From: an uncultured Chloroflexota bacterium
GTDB lineage: Bacteria; Chloroflexota; Anaerolineae; Promineifilales; Promineifilaceae
Length of the DNA: 36,639 nt
Direction: 5' to 3'
Assembly (NCBI GenBank): GCA_900696625.1
Contig: CAADGU010000269.1
Span: 1 to 36,639 of the forward strand
The notes beneath the pieces were generated by a model. That model ran no database searches, was not told the origin of the DNA, and saw nothing but the letters and a program-made list of their open reading frames with translations. A program made the position numbers and the translations under genes. Shown in pieces: positions 16,014 through 24,310 of the stretch (position 1 is its first letter; each line of letters begins with the position of its first letter).

Positions 16014-17876
16014 TCATCTGCCCCCGCCAGCACAGGCACAGGCGCAGGCACAGCCAGCACAGGCACAGGCACAACCGCTGCCACCGGACGAAGAGCCGCC
16101 GCTGCCGCCAGAGCCAGACATGAGCGCTTTGAACACGTCACCCGTCACCTTGTCGGCGCCGCTGAGATTGACAAAACCGCCAGATGCCCCTTTGGCTTGC
16201 AAGGCGGTGGGCGAGATGGCAGAGGCCAGTTTACCCGCCGTATTTTCCGTCCAGCCAGCAAAACCGGCAGCCACGTTGCTGAACGTGGTTTTTCCGCCAG
16301 GCGCAGGTGATGGCGCGGGAATGCTGCCGCCAGATGGGGCAACGGTGCGGGCAGGGACATACGGCCGTGCCCACATGGGATAATACTGGTAATCACGCCG
16401 CCGGAAGGAACGGTCATATTGATCATCCAGGAAAATCCAGGGCCAGGTCTTGTCCAGGTGTTCTTCCAGTTCCGGGATGTTGCCCATCGTCTGCGCCTGC
16501 TGCATGGCGCGGGCGATGATTTTGCGGTAGTAATCCTGCGTATCCGAGAGGTCAAACCCTTTCATACGGCCGGCCACGCTGTTGACCAACGATTTCATAG
16601 CCGCGCTGAAGTCCAGACGATGCACTGACAGCCCCTCTTTTTCTTGCAGCACGTCCAGAAAGTGGTGTTCATAGGTGCGCAAGACAATGCCCTGCTGCTG
16701 CGCTATCTTGCGGCGCTGGTCGTTACGGGCGGCGCGGTCAGCCTGCATGGCGATGTACGGCCGTGCCACCTTCACCTGCAATGGATCATCCCCCACCAAC
16801 TCCAACGTCCCCTTATCCAACAGCCCGAACAGCACCAGCAACAGCACCCTGTTCAGCGGCAGTTCCAGTAAAATGGCCGCTTCCGGGGCCGTCAGGCCAC
16901 GTTTGATGCCGCCACCTTCCACCTGGGCAATGGCGGGCAGATACTTTTCCTTGCGCCCCGACAGGCGATACTCCACCAATCCCACAACCACCAGCGAGAC
17001 CGGACATAACAGCAGCATAGCCACCGGATTATTCATCATCAACCAGACCGCCCCACAGCCAAGCAGCGCAAAAATAGAAATACCCGTACCGCCAGAGTAG
17101 CGGAAAAATGCCAGCCCTAACAAAACAATCACCGCCAATCCGATGCCAAAGGCCACGCCCGGATTGTCTTCCAGCCACTTCACCGTCAGGTCAAGCAGGC
17201 TTTGTTCAATTACCCGCGTCATGCCGGTGGTGGGGAAGGAAGCGCCGACCAGATAGGCTTTGTTGGCCTGCCCGGCCGGCCAGCGCCAACCGACAATGGT
17301 ATGTTCCTCAAACAACGCCTTATCCGTGAAAGGGACATCCTGGAACAACACCGCATCCGGGTCTATACCGGGCAGTAAATGATAGACCACCCAGATGTCG
17401 CTGGGGCCACTGACGACGGACGGATCAAACCAGGTGGGCGTGATTTGCAAAGAGGCGTAGCCGTCCTGGGTCACGTCTTCATACACCATGTCTGGCATGG
17501 TAAATTCTACATGCAGCGTACCGGTCTGGTTGGCAGGAATGGCACACCGGCCCAGATGAATCTCCACACCTACGTCAATATATTCGGATTTACGGATGTC
17601 GGTGAGGGTGCAATCACCTATGGATGCCTTAAAGTTGCTCAGGTTATACCCTTTGTGGGGCGTGCCAATGTCCACAATATCAATCGGGTCGGCCAGGAAA
17701 CCATTGGCAAAAGTAATATCATACACAATACGCACGGAGGCATCCGGGTTAACAAACACCTGCATATACAATTGGGGCACGGAAAAGTTGTAATTCTGCG
17801 CCTTTACCGGCGCGGCTGCCACCAGCAGCGCCAGCAGAAGGGCAAAGAGGAGGAGGGTACGGCCGTTTCTTGTCAT
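16014..17876 (-). CDS. DUF2207 membrane protein with Cys-Ala tail
   Basis: 620 residues. Signal peptide (1-27, ending VKAQ), DUF2207 beta-rich extracellular domain (about 30-230), membrane helices at about 240-310 (WLEDNPGVAFGIGLAVIVLL and two more), and a cytoplasmic region with a winged-helix-like stretch (TAPEAAILLELPLNRVLLLVL). A Gly/Ser linker leads to a final tail in which Cys and Ala alternate: GCACACAG then CACACACAGGGR (seven Cys). The tail is coded by a TGTGCC hexamer repeat (about 16020-16075). The tail could bind metal or be a modification site. The family's function is unknown. The neighbour upstream on this strand is the PqqD/SPASM protein. Confidence 0.8.
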   Translation of the reverse strand: MTRNGRTLLLFALLLALLVAAAPVKAQNYNFSVPQLYMQVFVNPDASVRIVYDITFANGFLADPIDIVDIGTPHKGYNLSNFKASIGDCTLTDIRKSEYIDVGVEIHLGRCAIPANQTGTLHVEFTMPDMVYEDVTQDGYASLQITPTWFDPSVVSGPSDIWVVYHLLPGIDPDAVLFQDVPFTDKALFEEHTIVGWRWPAGQANKAYLVGASFPTTGMTRVIEQSLLDLTVKWLEDNPGVAFGIGLAVIVLLGLAFFRYSGGTGISIFALLGCGAVWLMMNNPVAMLLLCPVSLVVVGLVEYRLSGRKEKYLPAIAQVEGGGIKRGLTAPEAAILLELPLNRVLLLVLFGLLDKGTLELVGDDPLQVKVARPYIAMQADRAARNDQRRKIAQQQGIVLRTYEHHFLDVLQEKEGLSVHRLDFSAAMKSLVNSVAGRMKGFDLSDTQDYYRKIIARAMQQAQTMGNIPELEEHLDKTWPWIFLDDQYDRSFRRRDYQYYPMWARPYVPARTVAPSGGSIPAPSPAPGGKTTFSNVAAGFAGWTENTAGKLASAISPTALQAKGASGGFVNLSGADKVTGDVFKALMSGSGGSGGSSSGGSGCACACAGCACACACAGGGR

Positions 17877-17896
17877 ATTTGGTTTCCCTATGAATT

Positions 17897-17961
17897 AGTA
17901 AGCAGTGATTAGTAGGCAGTAAGCAGTAAAAATACCTTCCCTACTCACTGCTCACTGCTCA
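17897..17961. repeat. Word-palindrome hairpin E (CAGTAAG type)
   Basis: Left arm AGTAAGC, AGTGATT, AGTAGGC, AGTAAGC in 7-nt register; right arm CTACTCA, CTGCTCA, CTGCTCA. It fills the gap between the DUF2207 and SPASM genes, and the SPASM gene's TGA stop (17959-17961) lies in the right arm. Confidence 0.7.
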
Positions 17962-19242
17962 CGCCCACCCCGCCGCTTCTCGCGGGCAGTCGGCGGCGCA
18001 CAGCGCCAGGCCGGGGCAGTCCGGGCAGCGGGTCGGGGCGGCTATCCGCTCCCGGTAACGGGTAAAAGCATCATGCTGCCAGATGGTTTGCCACTCATCG
18101 CGGAACACATTCCCGGCCGACTGGTGCGGGCCGCGCGGCGGGATCACGTCGCCATTGGCTTCAATACGCGCGGCCACATCCCCAGAGCAGCGCGGCCCCT
18201 GTAACACCTGCGCCACCAACGGCTGGCGGGGGTCACGCTGCACCGGCGGCTGCCACAGGAAACGGACATTGAGTTGATCGGCCGTTTCCTCGATCCAATC
18301 GGCCGTTTGTGGCATGGCCTGGGCCGGTAATGCCCCGGCCCGCACCTCATCATCCATGCCATCCGGGGCGACAATGGCAAAAAAGGAGAAGGTGTAGACG
18401 CCACGTGTTTGCAGTGCCGCCAGCGTTTCACCCAGGTCTGGCAGTGTGCTTTCCACCAGGGGAATTTCCACCATGGGGTATACCTCGTTGGCCTGGATAT
18501 CGGCCAACATCGGTAAGACGTAACTGTAGTCGCCTCGACCTAGCAGGGTATCGTGGGTTTCTTCATTCATGCTGGCGACGATGACGGTGATGTGGTCAAC
18601 GCCGGCCTGGGCCACGTCGCGCAGCAGTTTGCCCTGGGCCAGGTCGGTAACACGGCTGCGCACCCCGGCAATCATGCCCAGGTCTTCGGCCCGCTCCACC
18701 GCCTGCACCAGATAGGCCAGGTCGGGATTTTCCGGCGCTAAAAAGGTGACGTGCGGAATACCGATCTGCCACAGCCGATCAAGCAGGGGCACGAGTTGAT
18801 CCGGCGCAGCCAGGGGGATACTTACTTCCAGCGGCGCAAAGAGTTGGGATTCAAAAACGGTAGGGTTCAGTTCATCCAGGTTGAAAATGGGGTAATTGTC
18901 TTCGGGGGCCAGCAGGGTATGGATGATACCGGCGACGTGCTGTAGATCAGCCTGTACCACGTCGGGGGATGCACCTTTGAAACGGGACTGCACGGCCGTG
19001 ACAATCTCCCGCTCCTCTTGCTCTTCCAACAAACCTTTGGCCATCACTACGCCGGCAGGCGAAAGACGGGCAGCAGCGGCAGCGTTAGCCAGGAGCAAGC
19101 CACGGCCGTCCGGCTCCACCCGCAAATGAAAGCGCGTATACAACCCATCACTGGCGCGCATGTAATGGTACAGCCCCGGCGCAATCGCCCGCGCCTCCTT
19201 ACCCCACGTGGGAATCAACCATCGGCGAAGTTGTGCATTCAT
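17959..19242 (-). CDS. PqqD-like plus SPASM protein lacking the radical-SAM cluster motif
   Basis: 427 residues. N-terminal winged-helix segment resembling PqqD (RLSPAGVVMAKGL through the TLLAPED region, about 58-115), a (beta/alpha) barrel like radical-SAM enzymes (about 130-330), and a SPASM-type C-terminus (GPRCSGDVAARIEANGDVI, SAGNVFRDEWQTIW, then CPDC, LALC, DCPREA). Where the barrel should carry CxxxCxxC (after the LEVSIPL strand) the sequence reads AAPDQLVPLLD with no cysteine, so it cannot hold the SAM-binding 4Fe-4S cluster. The SPASM cysteine after NGDV is also replaced (PPRG). Start ATG at 19242 follows AGAGG at 5 nt. It may act as a binding or scaffold protein for a cognate peptide. 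Confidence 0.72.
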   Translation of the reverse strand: MNAQLRRWLIPTWGKEARAIAPGLYHYMRASDGLYTRFHLRVEPDGRGLLLANAAAAARLSPAGVVMAKGLLEEQEEREIVTAVQSRFKGASPDVVQADLQHVAGIIHTLLAPEDNYPIFNLDELNPTVFESQLFAPLEVSIPLAAPDQLVPLLDRLWQIGIPHVTFLAPENPDLAYLVQAVERAEDLGMIAGVRSRVTDLAQGKLLRDVAQAGVDHITVIVASMNEETHDTLLGRGDYSYVLPMLADIQANEVYPMVEIPLVESTLPDLGETLAALQTRGVYTFSFFAIVAPDGMDDEVRAGALPAQAMPQTADWIEETADQLNVRFLWQPPVQRDPRQPLVAQVLQGPRCSGDVAARIEANGDVIPPRGPHQSAGNVFRDEWQTIWQHDAFTRYRERIAAPTRCPDCPGLALCAADCPREAAGWA

Positions 19243-19260
19243 CAAAGCCTCTATTATGAA

Positions 19261-19506
19261 TCAAGTGTCCATTGCAAGCTGCAATTCAGACACCTCAGTT
19301 TTAGCCAGTTGGATGAGTAGCCTCAGCGCCTGATTAACAGCTTCATCATTCTTGAAAAATGGGGCTACGTCCGGCGCTAACAGCACTAAATTTGTACCCT
19401 GTCGGACTCGCTGCGCATATTTACCCCTTACACCGCCTCTTAATTGCGAAAGGTCATATTCCTCACGTAAATCGTCTTCCAGATCAAGGTTGTCTCTCTC
19501 GTTCAT
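19261..19506 (-). CDS. Putative antitoxin of the BrnT pair
   Basis: 81 residues, acidic start, then YDLSQLRGGVRGKYAQRV, a segment common in small antitoxins that accompany BrnT-like or other type II toxins in Chloroflexota and cyanobacteria. It is not the usual BrnA. The C-terminal half (NQALRLLIQLAKT) may be helical. It overlaps the toxin gene upstream by 23 nt and has GGAG 5 nt before its ATG, the usual toxin-first BrnTA arrangement. Confidence 0.65.
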   Translation of the reverse strand: MNERDNLDLEDDLREEYDLSQLRGGVRGKYAQRVRQGTNLVLLAPDVAPFFKNDEAVNQALRLLIQLAKTEVSELQLAMDT

Positions 19507-19768
19507 AATATCTCCTCTCGGCGCGTGTTAACGGACGCGCACTGATAATTCGTATGGCATCTCCTCGATCAGTATGCGACACGAACAGCCATCTGGCAAG
19601 ATCAGAAATCCCCACTGTGATGTATCTATCTTCATCCACCGAATGATCCGGATCGTCATAAGTCATAGACAAAACATCCCAAAACACGGTTGCTGCTTCA
19701 TTAAATGAAACTCCATGCTTGTGTATATTGGTAGTTTCCTTATTCGGATCCCATTCAAAATCAACCAT
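19484..19768 (-). CDS. BrnT-family toxin
   Basis: 94 residues matching the BrnT ribonuclease fold: FEWDPNKETTNIHKHGVSF, AATVFWD, DRYITVGISD, LFVSHTDRGDAIRIISARPLTRAERRYYE. The N-terminal WDPNK-NxxKHGVSF and the IRIISAR-ER-YE blocks are diagnostic. Expected role is a mRNA-cleaving toxin neutralised by the overlapping downstream protein. Confidence 0.85.
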   Translation of the reverse strand: MVDFEWDPNKETTNIHKHGVSFNEAATVFWDVLSMTYDDPDHSVDEDRYITVGISDLARWLFVSHTDRGDAIRIISARPLTRAERRYYERERQP

Positions 19769-19795
19769 GTCTATCTATCACTGTCAACGTTACCT

Positions 19796-21223
19796 CTAAT
19801 AGCCGAGATTACGCAAGACGTCGTCAGGGGTTTGGCCGTGCAGGATTTGGAACTGGTAGGCGTCGTCTACACGGTCCACCACCAGTTCATATGCTTCGGG
19901 CAAGACGCAATGTTTGCTGCCACGCACACCGCCTAACATCTCCTGGTATGCACCCACACTGAAAAAGCCGAGCATCAACCCATCCGTTTCCACTGGCAGG
20001 TAAAGCGGCGATTGGCTCGGTTTGGGTGGGTAGACATCGTCGCTGTCACAGGTGATGCCGCCTAGCTGCACCTGTTGGAATGGTTTGTCCAGATGATTGA
20101 GCGGCAGCACAATAAAATGTTCGCCCAACGCCCAACTGTCGGGAAAGGAACTCATAATCGAGCCGTCTATGATATACCAGGGCAGTTTGGAGTCGTTTTC
20201 TTTGGCGGTGATGACGGAAAAGAGGTGGGCGCCATGTTCGGAAGTGGTGTAACGGCCGTACTCGCCCATCACATCTGGTACCGGCACATTATAGCGGCGG
20301 CACACCTCTTGCAGCGCCCGCAGCAGTCGCCGGCCAAAGTCATGATAATCAAAGTGGAAATCTAGTGTCATGGCCGCCGGCATGCCCCCGCCAAAATTAA
20401 AAATGTGCAGCGACGGATGGCGCTGTCGCAGCCGGGCATACACCTCAATGCCCGGTTTCAGCCAGTTCACAAACGCCTCCGGGTCAGTAATCTGGCTGCC
20501 CACCATGTTGTGGTACATCACCAGTTTCAGGTTCGGCGCGGCAGCAATGTAATCGGCCGCCTTCCAGATGTCGTCCAGGCTCAAGCCAAAGCGGGAATTG
20601 GCCGCCCGCATTTCCGTTTCGCTGGCATGATGCCCGTAACTCTTCATGCGCAGCCCCACCGCAAACGGATGCCCGGAGGTGAGCAGCGGTGACAATTCGC
20701 CCATATCTTCAATGACGGGGATTAGATTCTGGTGTACCTGGCGCAATTGTAAAATGTTGGCCGCGTATGGCGAACCGGCAGTCTTAAAGCCGTTACACAC
20801 AATCAGGCGGTCCGGTGGCAGCAGTCCGCGCCGGATCATGATCTGGGCAATATCCACGTCCACCGTTGAAGACATTTCGTGGTGCGCGCCCGCGCCCAGC
20901 GTGGTACGGATGACTTCCTCAGCCGCGTTGGCTTTGGAGGCATAGGTGTAGTAGAAACGGCCGTCATACTCCACCTCCGCGATTACGTCCACAAACATCT
21001 GGTTCATAGCCGCAATTTGCCGGCGTATCAAAGGGAGATAGACAATCTCTAGCGGGCTGGGCAACACCTGGCCTACGGGCGACCCCTGGGAAAATAGACT
21101 GGTAAGATCAAGGTCGTGAAGATGGAGACGGCCGTACCGCACCTGCAAATACTCATTAAACTGATGGCCTTCAGGCACAGGCCCCTCAGACTCCCAACCA
21201 ATCACCGGATGATTTGCCGTCAT
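19796..21223 (-). CDS. SpeA-like arginine decarboxylase (PLP, type III fold)
   Basis: 475 residues of the alanine-racemase-fold decarboxylases. YASKANAAEEV holds the lysine expected to bind PLP, YHNMVGSQ, FNFGGGMPAA and GITCDSDDVYPP follow, the last matching the TCDSDG site of SpeA. It is about 150 residues shorter than classical biosynthetic SpeA, so an internal insertion of that family is missing. The likely reaction is decarboxylation of arginine to agmatine for polyamines; a related amino acid cannot be excluded. Start follows GAGGAGG at 7 nt. A perfect 25-bp palindrome lies just upstream. Confidence 0.8.
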   Translation of the reverse strand: MTANHPVIGWESEGPVPEGHQFNEYLQVRYGRLHLHDLDLTSLFSQGSPVGQVLPSPLEIVYLPLIRRQIAAMNQMFVDVIAEVEYDGRFYYTYASKANAAEEVIRTTLGAGAHHEMSSTVDVDIAQIMIRRGLLPPDRLIVCNGFKTAGSPYAANILQLRQVHQNLIPVIEDMGELSPLLTSGHPFAVGLRMKSYGHHASETEMRAANSRFGLSLDDIWKAADYIAAAPNLKLVMYHNMVGSQITDPEAFVNWLKPGIEVYARLRQRHPSLHIFNFGGGMPAAMTLDFHFDYHDFGRRLLRALQEVCRRYNVPVPDVMGEYGRYTTSEHGAHLFSVITAKENDSKLPWYIIDGSIMSSFPDSWALGEHFIVLPLNHLDKPFQQVQLGGITCDSDDVYPPKPSQSPLYLPVETDGLMLGFFSVGAYQEMLGGVRGSKHCVLPEAYELVVDRVDDAYQFQILHGQTPDDVLRNLGY

Positions 21224-21247
21224 AGGAAAGCCTCCTCTGTATAGTTA

Positions 21248-21307
21248 GTTGCTGGTTGTTGGTGGCTGGTGGCTCAAACTGACCACCAGCCACCAACAAC
21301 CAGCAAC
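21248..21307. repeat. Word-palindrome hairpin F (TGGTTGC type), 25-bp perfect stem
   Basis: Arms at 21248-21272 and 21283-21307 are exact complements, built of TGGTTGT, TGGTGGC, TGGTGGC words in 7-nt register, loop 10 nt. It lies between the divergent decarboxylase and MBL genes. Confidence 0.85.
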
Positions 21308-21334
21308 CGAAGTATATCAATTTTACATATTGTT

Positions 21335-21343
21335 TGATATACT
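21335..21343 (+). promoter_or_regulatory. Extended -10 for the MBL gene
   Basis: TGATATACT (TATACT at 21338-21343 with TG one base upstream), 45 nt before the MBL start. No clear -35. Confidence 0.35.
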
Positions 21344-21388
21344 GGCAGCCAACATTTCAAAAAGCACAAACCATATAAGAGGTGAAAC

Positions 21389-22240
21389 TTGCGTATCCGA
21401 TTTTGGGGAGTACGCGGGACAATCCCAACTCCAGGCCCAGAAACTATCAAATACGGTGGCAACACCTCATGTGTAGAAATCACTACAGCCGACAAGCAGC
21501 TCATCATCATTGATGCCGGTTCTGGCATTCGCCATTTGGGTAAAGAACTGGTCAAAAATGCCACCGGACGCATTACAGCCAGCATCCTCATCAGCCACAC
21601 CCACTGGGACCATATCCAGGGTTTCCCCTTTTTTGCGCCCATTTTCGGCCGCAACAACCGCTTCGTTGTCGTCGGCAAAAAACGAGTAGGTAAACAACTA
21701 GAAGAAACCATGGCCGGGCAATTCATTGAGCCATACCTGCCCTTTTCCTACAACTCATTACCCGCAGACCTGATCGTGAAGGAGGTCGGTGACGGCGAAA
21801 CACTCATCATTGGCGATGACACCAAAGTGACAGTAGCTGATCTGAACCATCCTGGTGGCTGCCTGGGTTTCCGTATCGAGAGCAACGGCGTCGTTTTTGT
21901 GTATTGCAGCGATGTGAGCCATTATGACGATGGCTTCGATCAAAACTTACTTGAGTTGGCGCAGGGCGCAGACCTGTTGGTTCACGACTCACATTTTGGC
22001 TCCTTAGAAGAGCGGCAGCGATTCAGTGAATACGGCCATAGCTCCTGGATCGAAGCTGCGCAAGCAGCCATTGAAGCGCGGGTGGGCTGTCTGGCGCTTT
22101 TTCATTATTCGCCAGACCTCACCGACGCCGATCTGGATGAAATCATTATCAAAGCCCGCAAAATCTTCCCCAAAACCATATTGACCAGAGAAGGTATGGA
22201 AATTACCCTGCCGCTTCACGACAACCATTTGCCAGAGTAA
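21389..22240 (+). CDS. MBL-fold metallo-hydrolase
   Basis: 283 residues of the metallo-beta-lactamase fold: MRIRFWGVRGTIPTPGPET, IIDAGSGIRHLG, SHTHWDHIQGFPFF (HxHxDH metal motif), DLNHPGG, VYCSDVSHYDD and LALFHYSPDLTD. The GVRGTIP start and GGNTSC follow the PhnP/CAMP-phosphodiesterase-like branch often fused or linked to two-component regulators. The substrate is unknown; a phosphodiester or cyclic nucleotide is plausible. The start is TTG at 21389 with GAGGTG upstream. The next gene is a response regulator 271 nt downstream. Confidence 0.86.
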   Translation: MRIRFWGVRGTIPTPGPETIKYGGNTSCVEITTADKQLIIIDAGSGIRHLGKELVKNATGRITASILISHTHWDHIQGFPFFAPIFGRNNRFVVVGKKRVGKQLEETMAGQFIEPYLPFSYNSLPADLIVKEVGDGETLIIGDDTKVTVADLNHPGGCLGFRIESNGVVFVYCSDVSHYDDGFDQNLLELAQGADLLVHDSHFGSLEERQRFSEYGHSSWIEAAQAAIEARVGCLALFHYSPDLTDADLDEIIIKARKIFPKTILTREGMEITLPLHDNHLPE

Positions 22241-22340
22241 AACCCGACTTCACCGGTTATTTCGCCAATATCACCATCACTACCCGAAAATTGCCTGAAA
22301 ATGAGAATAGACTAAAATATGCTCCGCTACTCTTTGTGGT

Positions 22341-22506
22341 AGAGGAAACAAGTTGCAGCCAATAAGGCTGTAACCTCTCAGGAGATTTCATGGGCGGCAG
22401 CCCACCACAGCCTGCACTGAATGCAGTGAAGTGACCAATGAAAATCGTAGCCCGGAAATCCCGGTCCGGGTGTTCATCGGGCAAGGATGCCCGATTTATG
22501 AAGGAG
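22341..22506 (+). promoter_or_regulatory. Structured leader with five successive hairpins before a response regulator
   Basis: In order: GTTGCAGCC/GGCTGTAAC (22352-22374, 9 bp with one wobble, capped by AGAG/CTCT), TGGGC/GCCCA (22391-22404), CACTG/CAGTG (22415-22428), CCCGG/CCGGG (22451-22470) and ATCGGGC/GCCCGAT (22476-22495), then AAGGAG (22501-22506). The last stem ends 5 nt before the ribosome site. It does not match a riboswitch class I can name. Confidence 0.5.
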
Positions 22507-22511
22507 TTATT

Positions 22512-22892
22512 TTGACCCAATCAGTCCTGGTTGTAGATGACGAACCTATGGCCCGAACCTTACTGCGTCTTATGCTGATCCGGGCCGGGTTCAACGTCAC
22601 GGAAGCCGAAGATGGGTTTGACGCCCTCGATAAGGTGCGTAAAAATCGCCCGGATGTCATCTTGTTGGATGTGATGATGCCGGGGATGGATGGTTTTGCC
22701 GTCTGTGAGAGGCTGCGAAACGATACGGATACGGCCACCCTGCCCATTATCATGCTCAGCGCCAAAACAGATTTGGGCAGCATTAACCGGGGATTGCGAG
22801 TAGGCGCAACGGTCTACCTGACGAAACCCATCTCACCAGAAGACCTGACCCGCCATGTGCGGGAAGCATTGGAAAATGGCAAGAGCAGCTAA
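22512..22892 (+). CDS. Single-domain response regulator
   Basis: 126 residues with a complete receiver: VLVVDDEPMARTLLRLML, VILLDVMMPGMDGFAV (phosphoacceptor), IMLSAKTD and VYLTKPISPEDL. The start is TTG at 22512, 5 nt after AAGGAG; the longer in-frame ATG at 22431 would run through the leader hairpins. Receiver only, so it acts through a partner. Genetic context: downstream of the MBL protein and 71 nt upstream of a small membrane protein. Confidence 0.88.
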   Translation: MTQSVLVVDDEPMARTLLRLMLIRAGFNVTEAEDGFDALDKVRKNRPDVILLDVMMPGMDGFAVCERLRNDTDTATLPIIMLSAKTDLGSINRGLRVGATVYLTKPISPEDLTRHVREALENGKSS

Positions 22893-22963
22893 TGGTTGCA
22901 CCAGCCATTCTATTGTGATAAAAAACACAAAGACTTGTACAACAAATACGGAGGCTCTAAATT

Positions 22964-23164
22964 ATGTTGGTTAAACGGCTGGCACTTGTGGCAATATCAT
23001 TAACAGTTGGTTTTTTGGTTACCTGGCTCATCGTCATCACCATTGCTGAAACCAACCTGGAACAGTTTGGTATCTGGTATACTGGTTTCACCTCGCTGGC
23101 AATTGCCTGTGCCATTGGCGTATGGTTGGACAAGTTTTTGGGCACAGAAATTTTGCCAAAATAA
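22964..23164 (+). CDS. Small two-helix membrane protein
   Basis: 66 residues with two hydrophobic helices (about 8-27 and 38-55). The second ends in GVWLDKFLGTE, which resembles the conserved end of AtpZ/AtpI-like helices (WLDK-LGT), a weak similarity that does not establish function. Start ATG follows GGAGG at 9 nt. A strong terminator ends the unit 32 nt downstream. Confidence 0.65.
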   Translation: MLVKRLALVAISLTVGFLVTWLIVITIAETNLEQFGIWYTGFTSLAIACAIGVWLDKFLGTEILPK

Positions 23165-23195
23165 ATCCGTTATGCCCGGAAATTTGAAATTTGGT

Positions 23196-23232
23196 AAAGG
23201 TCTCCACACGATGAGGAGACCTTTTTGTTTTT
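23196..23232 (+). terminator. Strong intrinsic terminator after the two-helix protein
   Basis: 10-bp stem AAAGGTCTCC/GGAGACCTTT (23196-23205 with 23215-23224), 9-nt loop, then T-rich tract to 23232. Confidence 0.9.
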
Positions 23233-23242
23233 AGATGATTGA

Positions 23243-23282
23243 TGGCAAACCCTGTTGGTCCGTAAAAAACCACAGGGTTTTG
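23243..23282 (+). repeat. Hairpin in the folD leader
   Basis: CAAACCCTGT and ACAGGGTTTTG pair across about 18 nt, ending shortly before the folD ribosome site (GGAGAGG at about 23289-23295). It may limit access to that site or protect the 5' end. It shows no match to a known folate riboswitch. Confidence 0.4.
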
Positions 23283-23300
23283 AAAAAAGGAGAGGTAAGT

Positions 23301-24185
23301 ATGTCGGCACAAGTCATTGATGGAAAAGTAATCGCGGCAAAGGTGCGGGAGCAAGTGGCCGAAGGAGTTGCCAATCTGAAAGAAAAATATGGGTACACAC
23401 CTGGGCTGGCAACCGTATTGGTGGGAGAAGACCCAGCCTCGGCGACGTATGTGCGCAGCAAACAGAAGATGTGTGAATCGTTGGGCATTCGCTCCTCAGG
23501 ACATCATCTACCGGCGGATGCATCGCAGGCTGATGTGCAGGCATTGGTAACAGGCCTGAACGCTAACCCAGAGATAAACGGCATTCTGGTACAACTGCCA
23601 CTGCCCAAACATATTGACGAAGAAGCCATTTTGAACTCAATTGACCTGACGAAGGATGTGGATGGCTTTCATCCGGTTAACATTGGGCGGTTAGCCATGA
23701 AGGGGCGCGATCCGCTGTTTATCCCCTGCACGCCGGCCGGTTGCATGGTGCTGTTGCAGGAGGCGGGCGTGACGATGCGGGGGGCGGAAGCGGTGATTGT
23801 GGGACGGTCGAACATCGTGGGGCTGCCGATGGCGATGCTGCTGCAAAAAGCGGATGCAACGGTGACAATTTGCCACAGCCGCACCAGGGATTTGCGCGAG
23901 CATTTGCAGCGGGCGGATATTGTGGTAGCGGCCATTGGCCGGGCGGAGATGATCACAGGGGATATGCTGAAGCCGGGCACGGCCGTGATAGACGTAGGCA
24001 TTAACCGCGTAGATGACCCTGCGGCTAAAAATGGCTACCGATTGGTGGGTGACGTACACTACGAGTCGGCGGCCGAGGTGGCGGGCGCGATTACACCCGT
24101 ACCGGGTGGCGTGGGGCCAATGACTATTGCCTTGCTCATGCAAAATACACTGCGGGCAGCGGAGATGGCGGTAGCTAAGAAGTAG
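23301..24185 (+). CDS. folD: Bifunctional methylenetetrahydrofolate dehydrogenase/cyclohydrolase
   Basis: Interconverts 5,10-methylene-, methenyl- and 10-formyl-tetrahydrofolate in one-carbon metabolism. 294 residues, family length. Motifs: [15 protein letters not shown] with the catalytic Tyr-x3-Lys, [49 protein letters not shown] (NADP site) and [14 protein letters not shown]. Start ATG at 23301 follows GGAGAGG; the upstream in-frame ATG at 23235 overlaps the preceding terminator and hairpin. The gene has its own leader. Confidence 0.96.
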   Translation: MSAQVIDGKVIAAKVREQVAEGVANLKEKYGYTPGLATVLVGEDPASATYVRSKQKMCESLGIRSSGHHLPADASQADVQALVTGLNANPEINGILVQLPLPKHIDEEAILNSIDLTKDVDGFHPVNIGRLAMKGRDPLFIPCTPAGCMVLLQEAGVTMRGAEAVIVGRSNIVGLPMAMLLQKADATVTICHSRTRDLREHLQRADIVVAAIGRAEMITGDMLKPGTAVIDVGINRVDDPAAKNGYRLVGDVHYESAAEVAGAITPVPGGVGPMTIALLMQNTLRAAEMAVAKK

Positions 24186-24197
24186 AACAGGTAGCAG

Positions 24198-24247
24198 GCC
24201 ACAAGCGGGGGGTAGCCGGTGTGACCGAGCTGCCCCCCGCTTGTGGC
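24198..24247. repeat. 15-bp perfect GC-rich inverted repeat after folD
   Basis: GCCACAAGCGGGGGG (24198-24212) and its exact complement (24233-24247) around a 20-nt spacer. No T-run follows, so it is not a standard terminator, though it may still stop or protect the folD transcript. It has no 7-nt word structure, unlike the other hairpins. Confidence 0.75.
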
Positions 24248-24310
24248 AGAGGGGATAAGCCAATTTCTCGGTCTCACACCTTGCACAAAGTACGTTCCGG
24301 TCTGACGCAA

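Noticed and set aside
22341-22506. Known riboswitch (c-di-GMP, TPP, SAM, cobalamin) before the response regulator
   Set aside because: Conserved core words of these classes are not present.
23243-23300. Folate riboswitch before folD
   Set aside because: Only one simple hairpin; core of the THF class absent.
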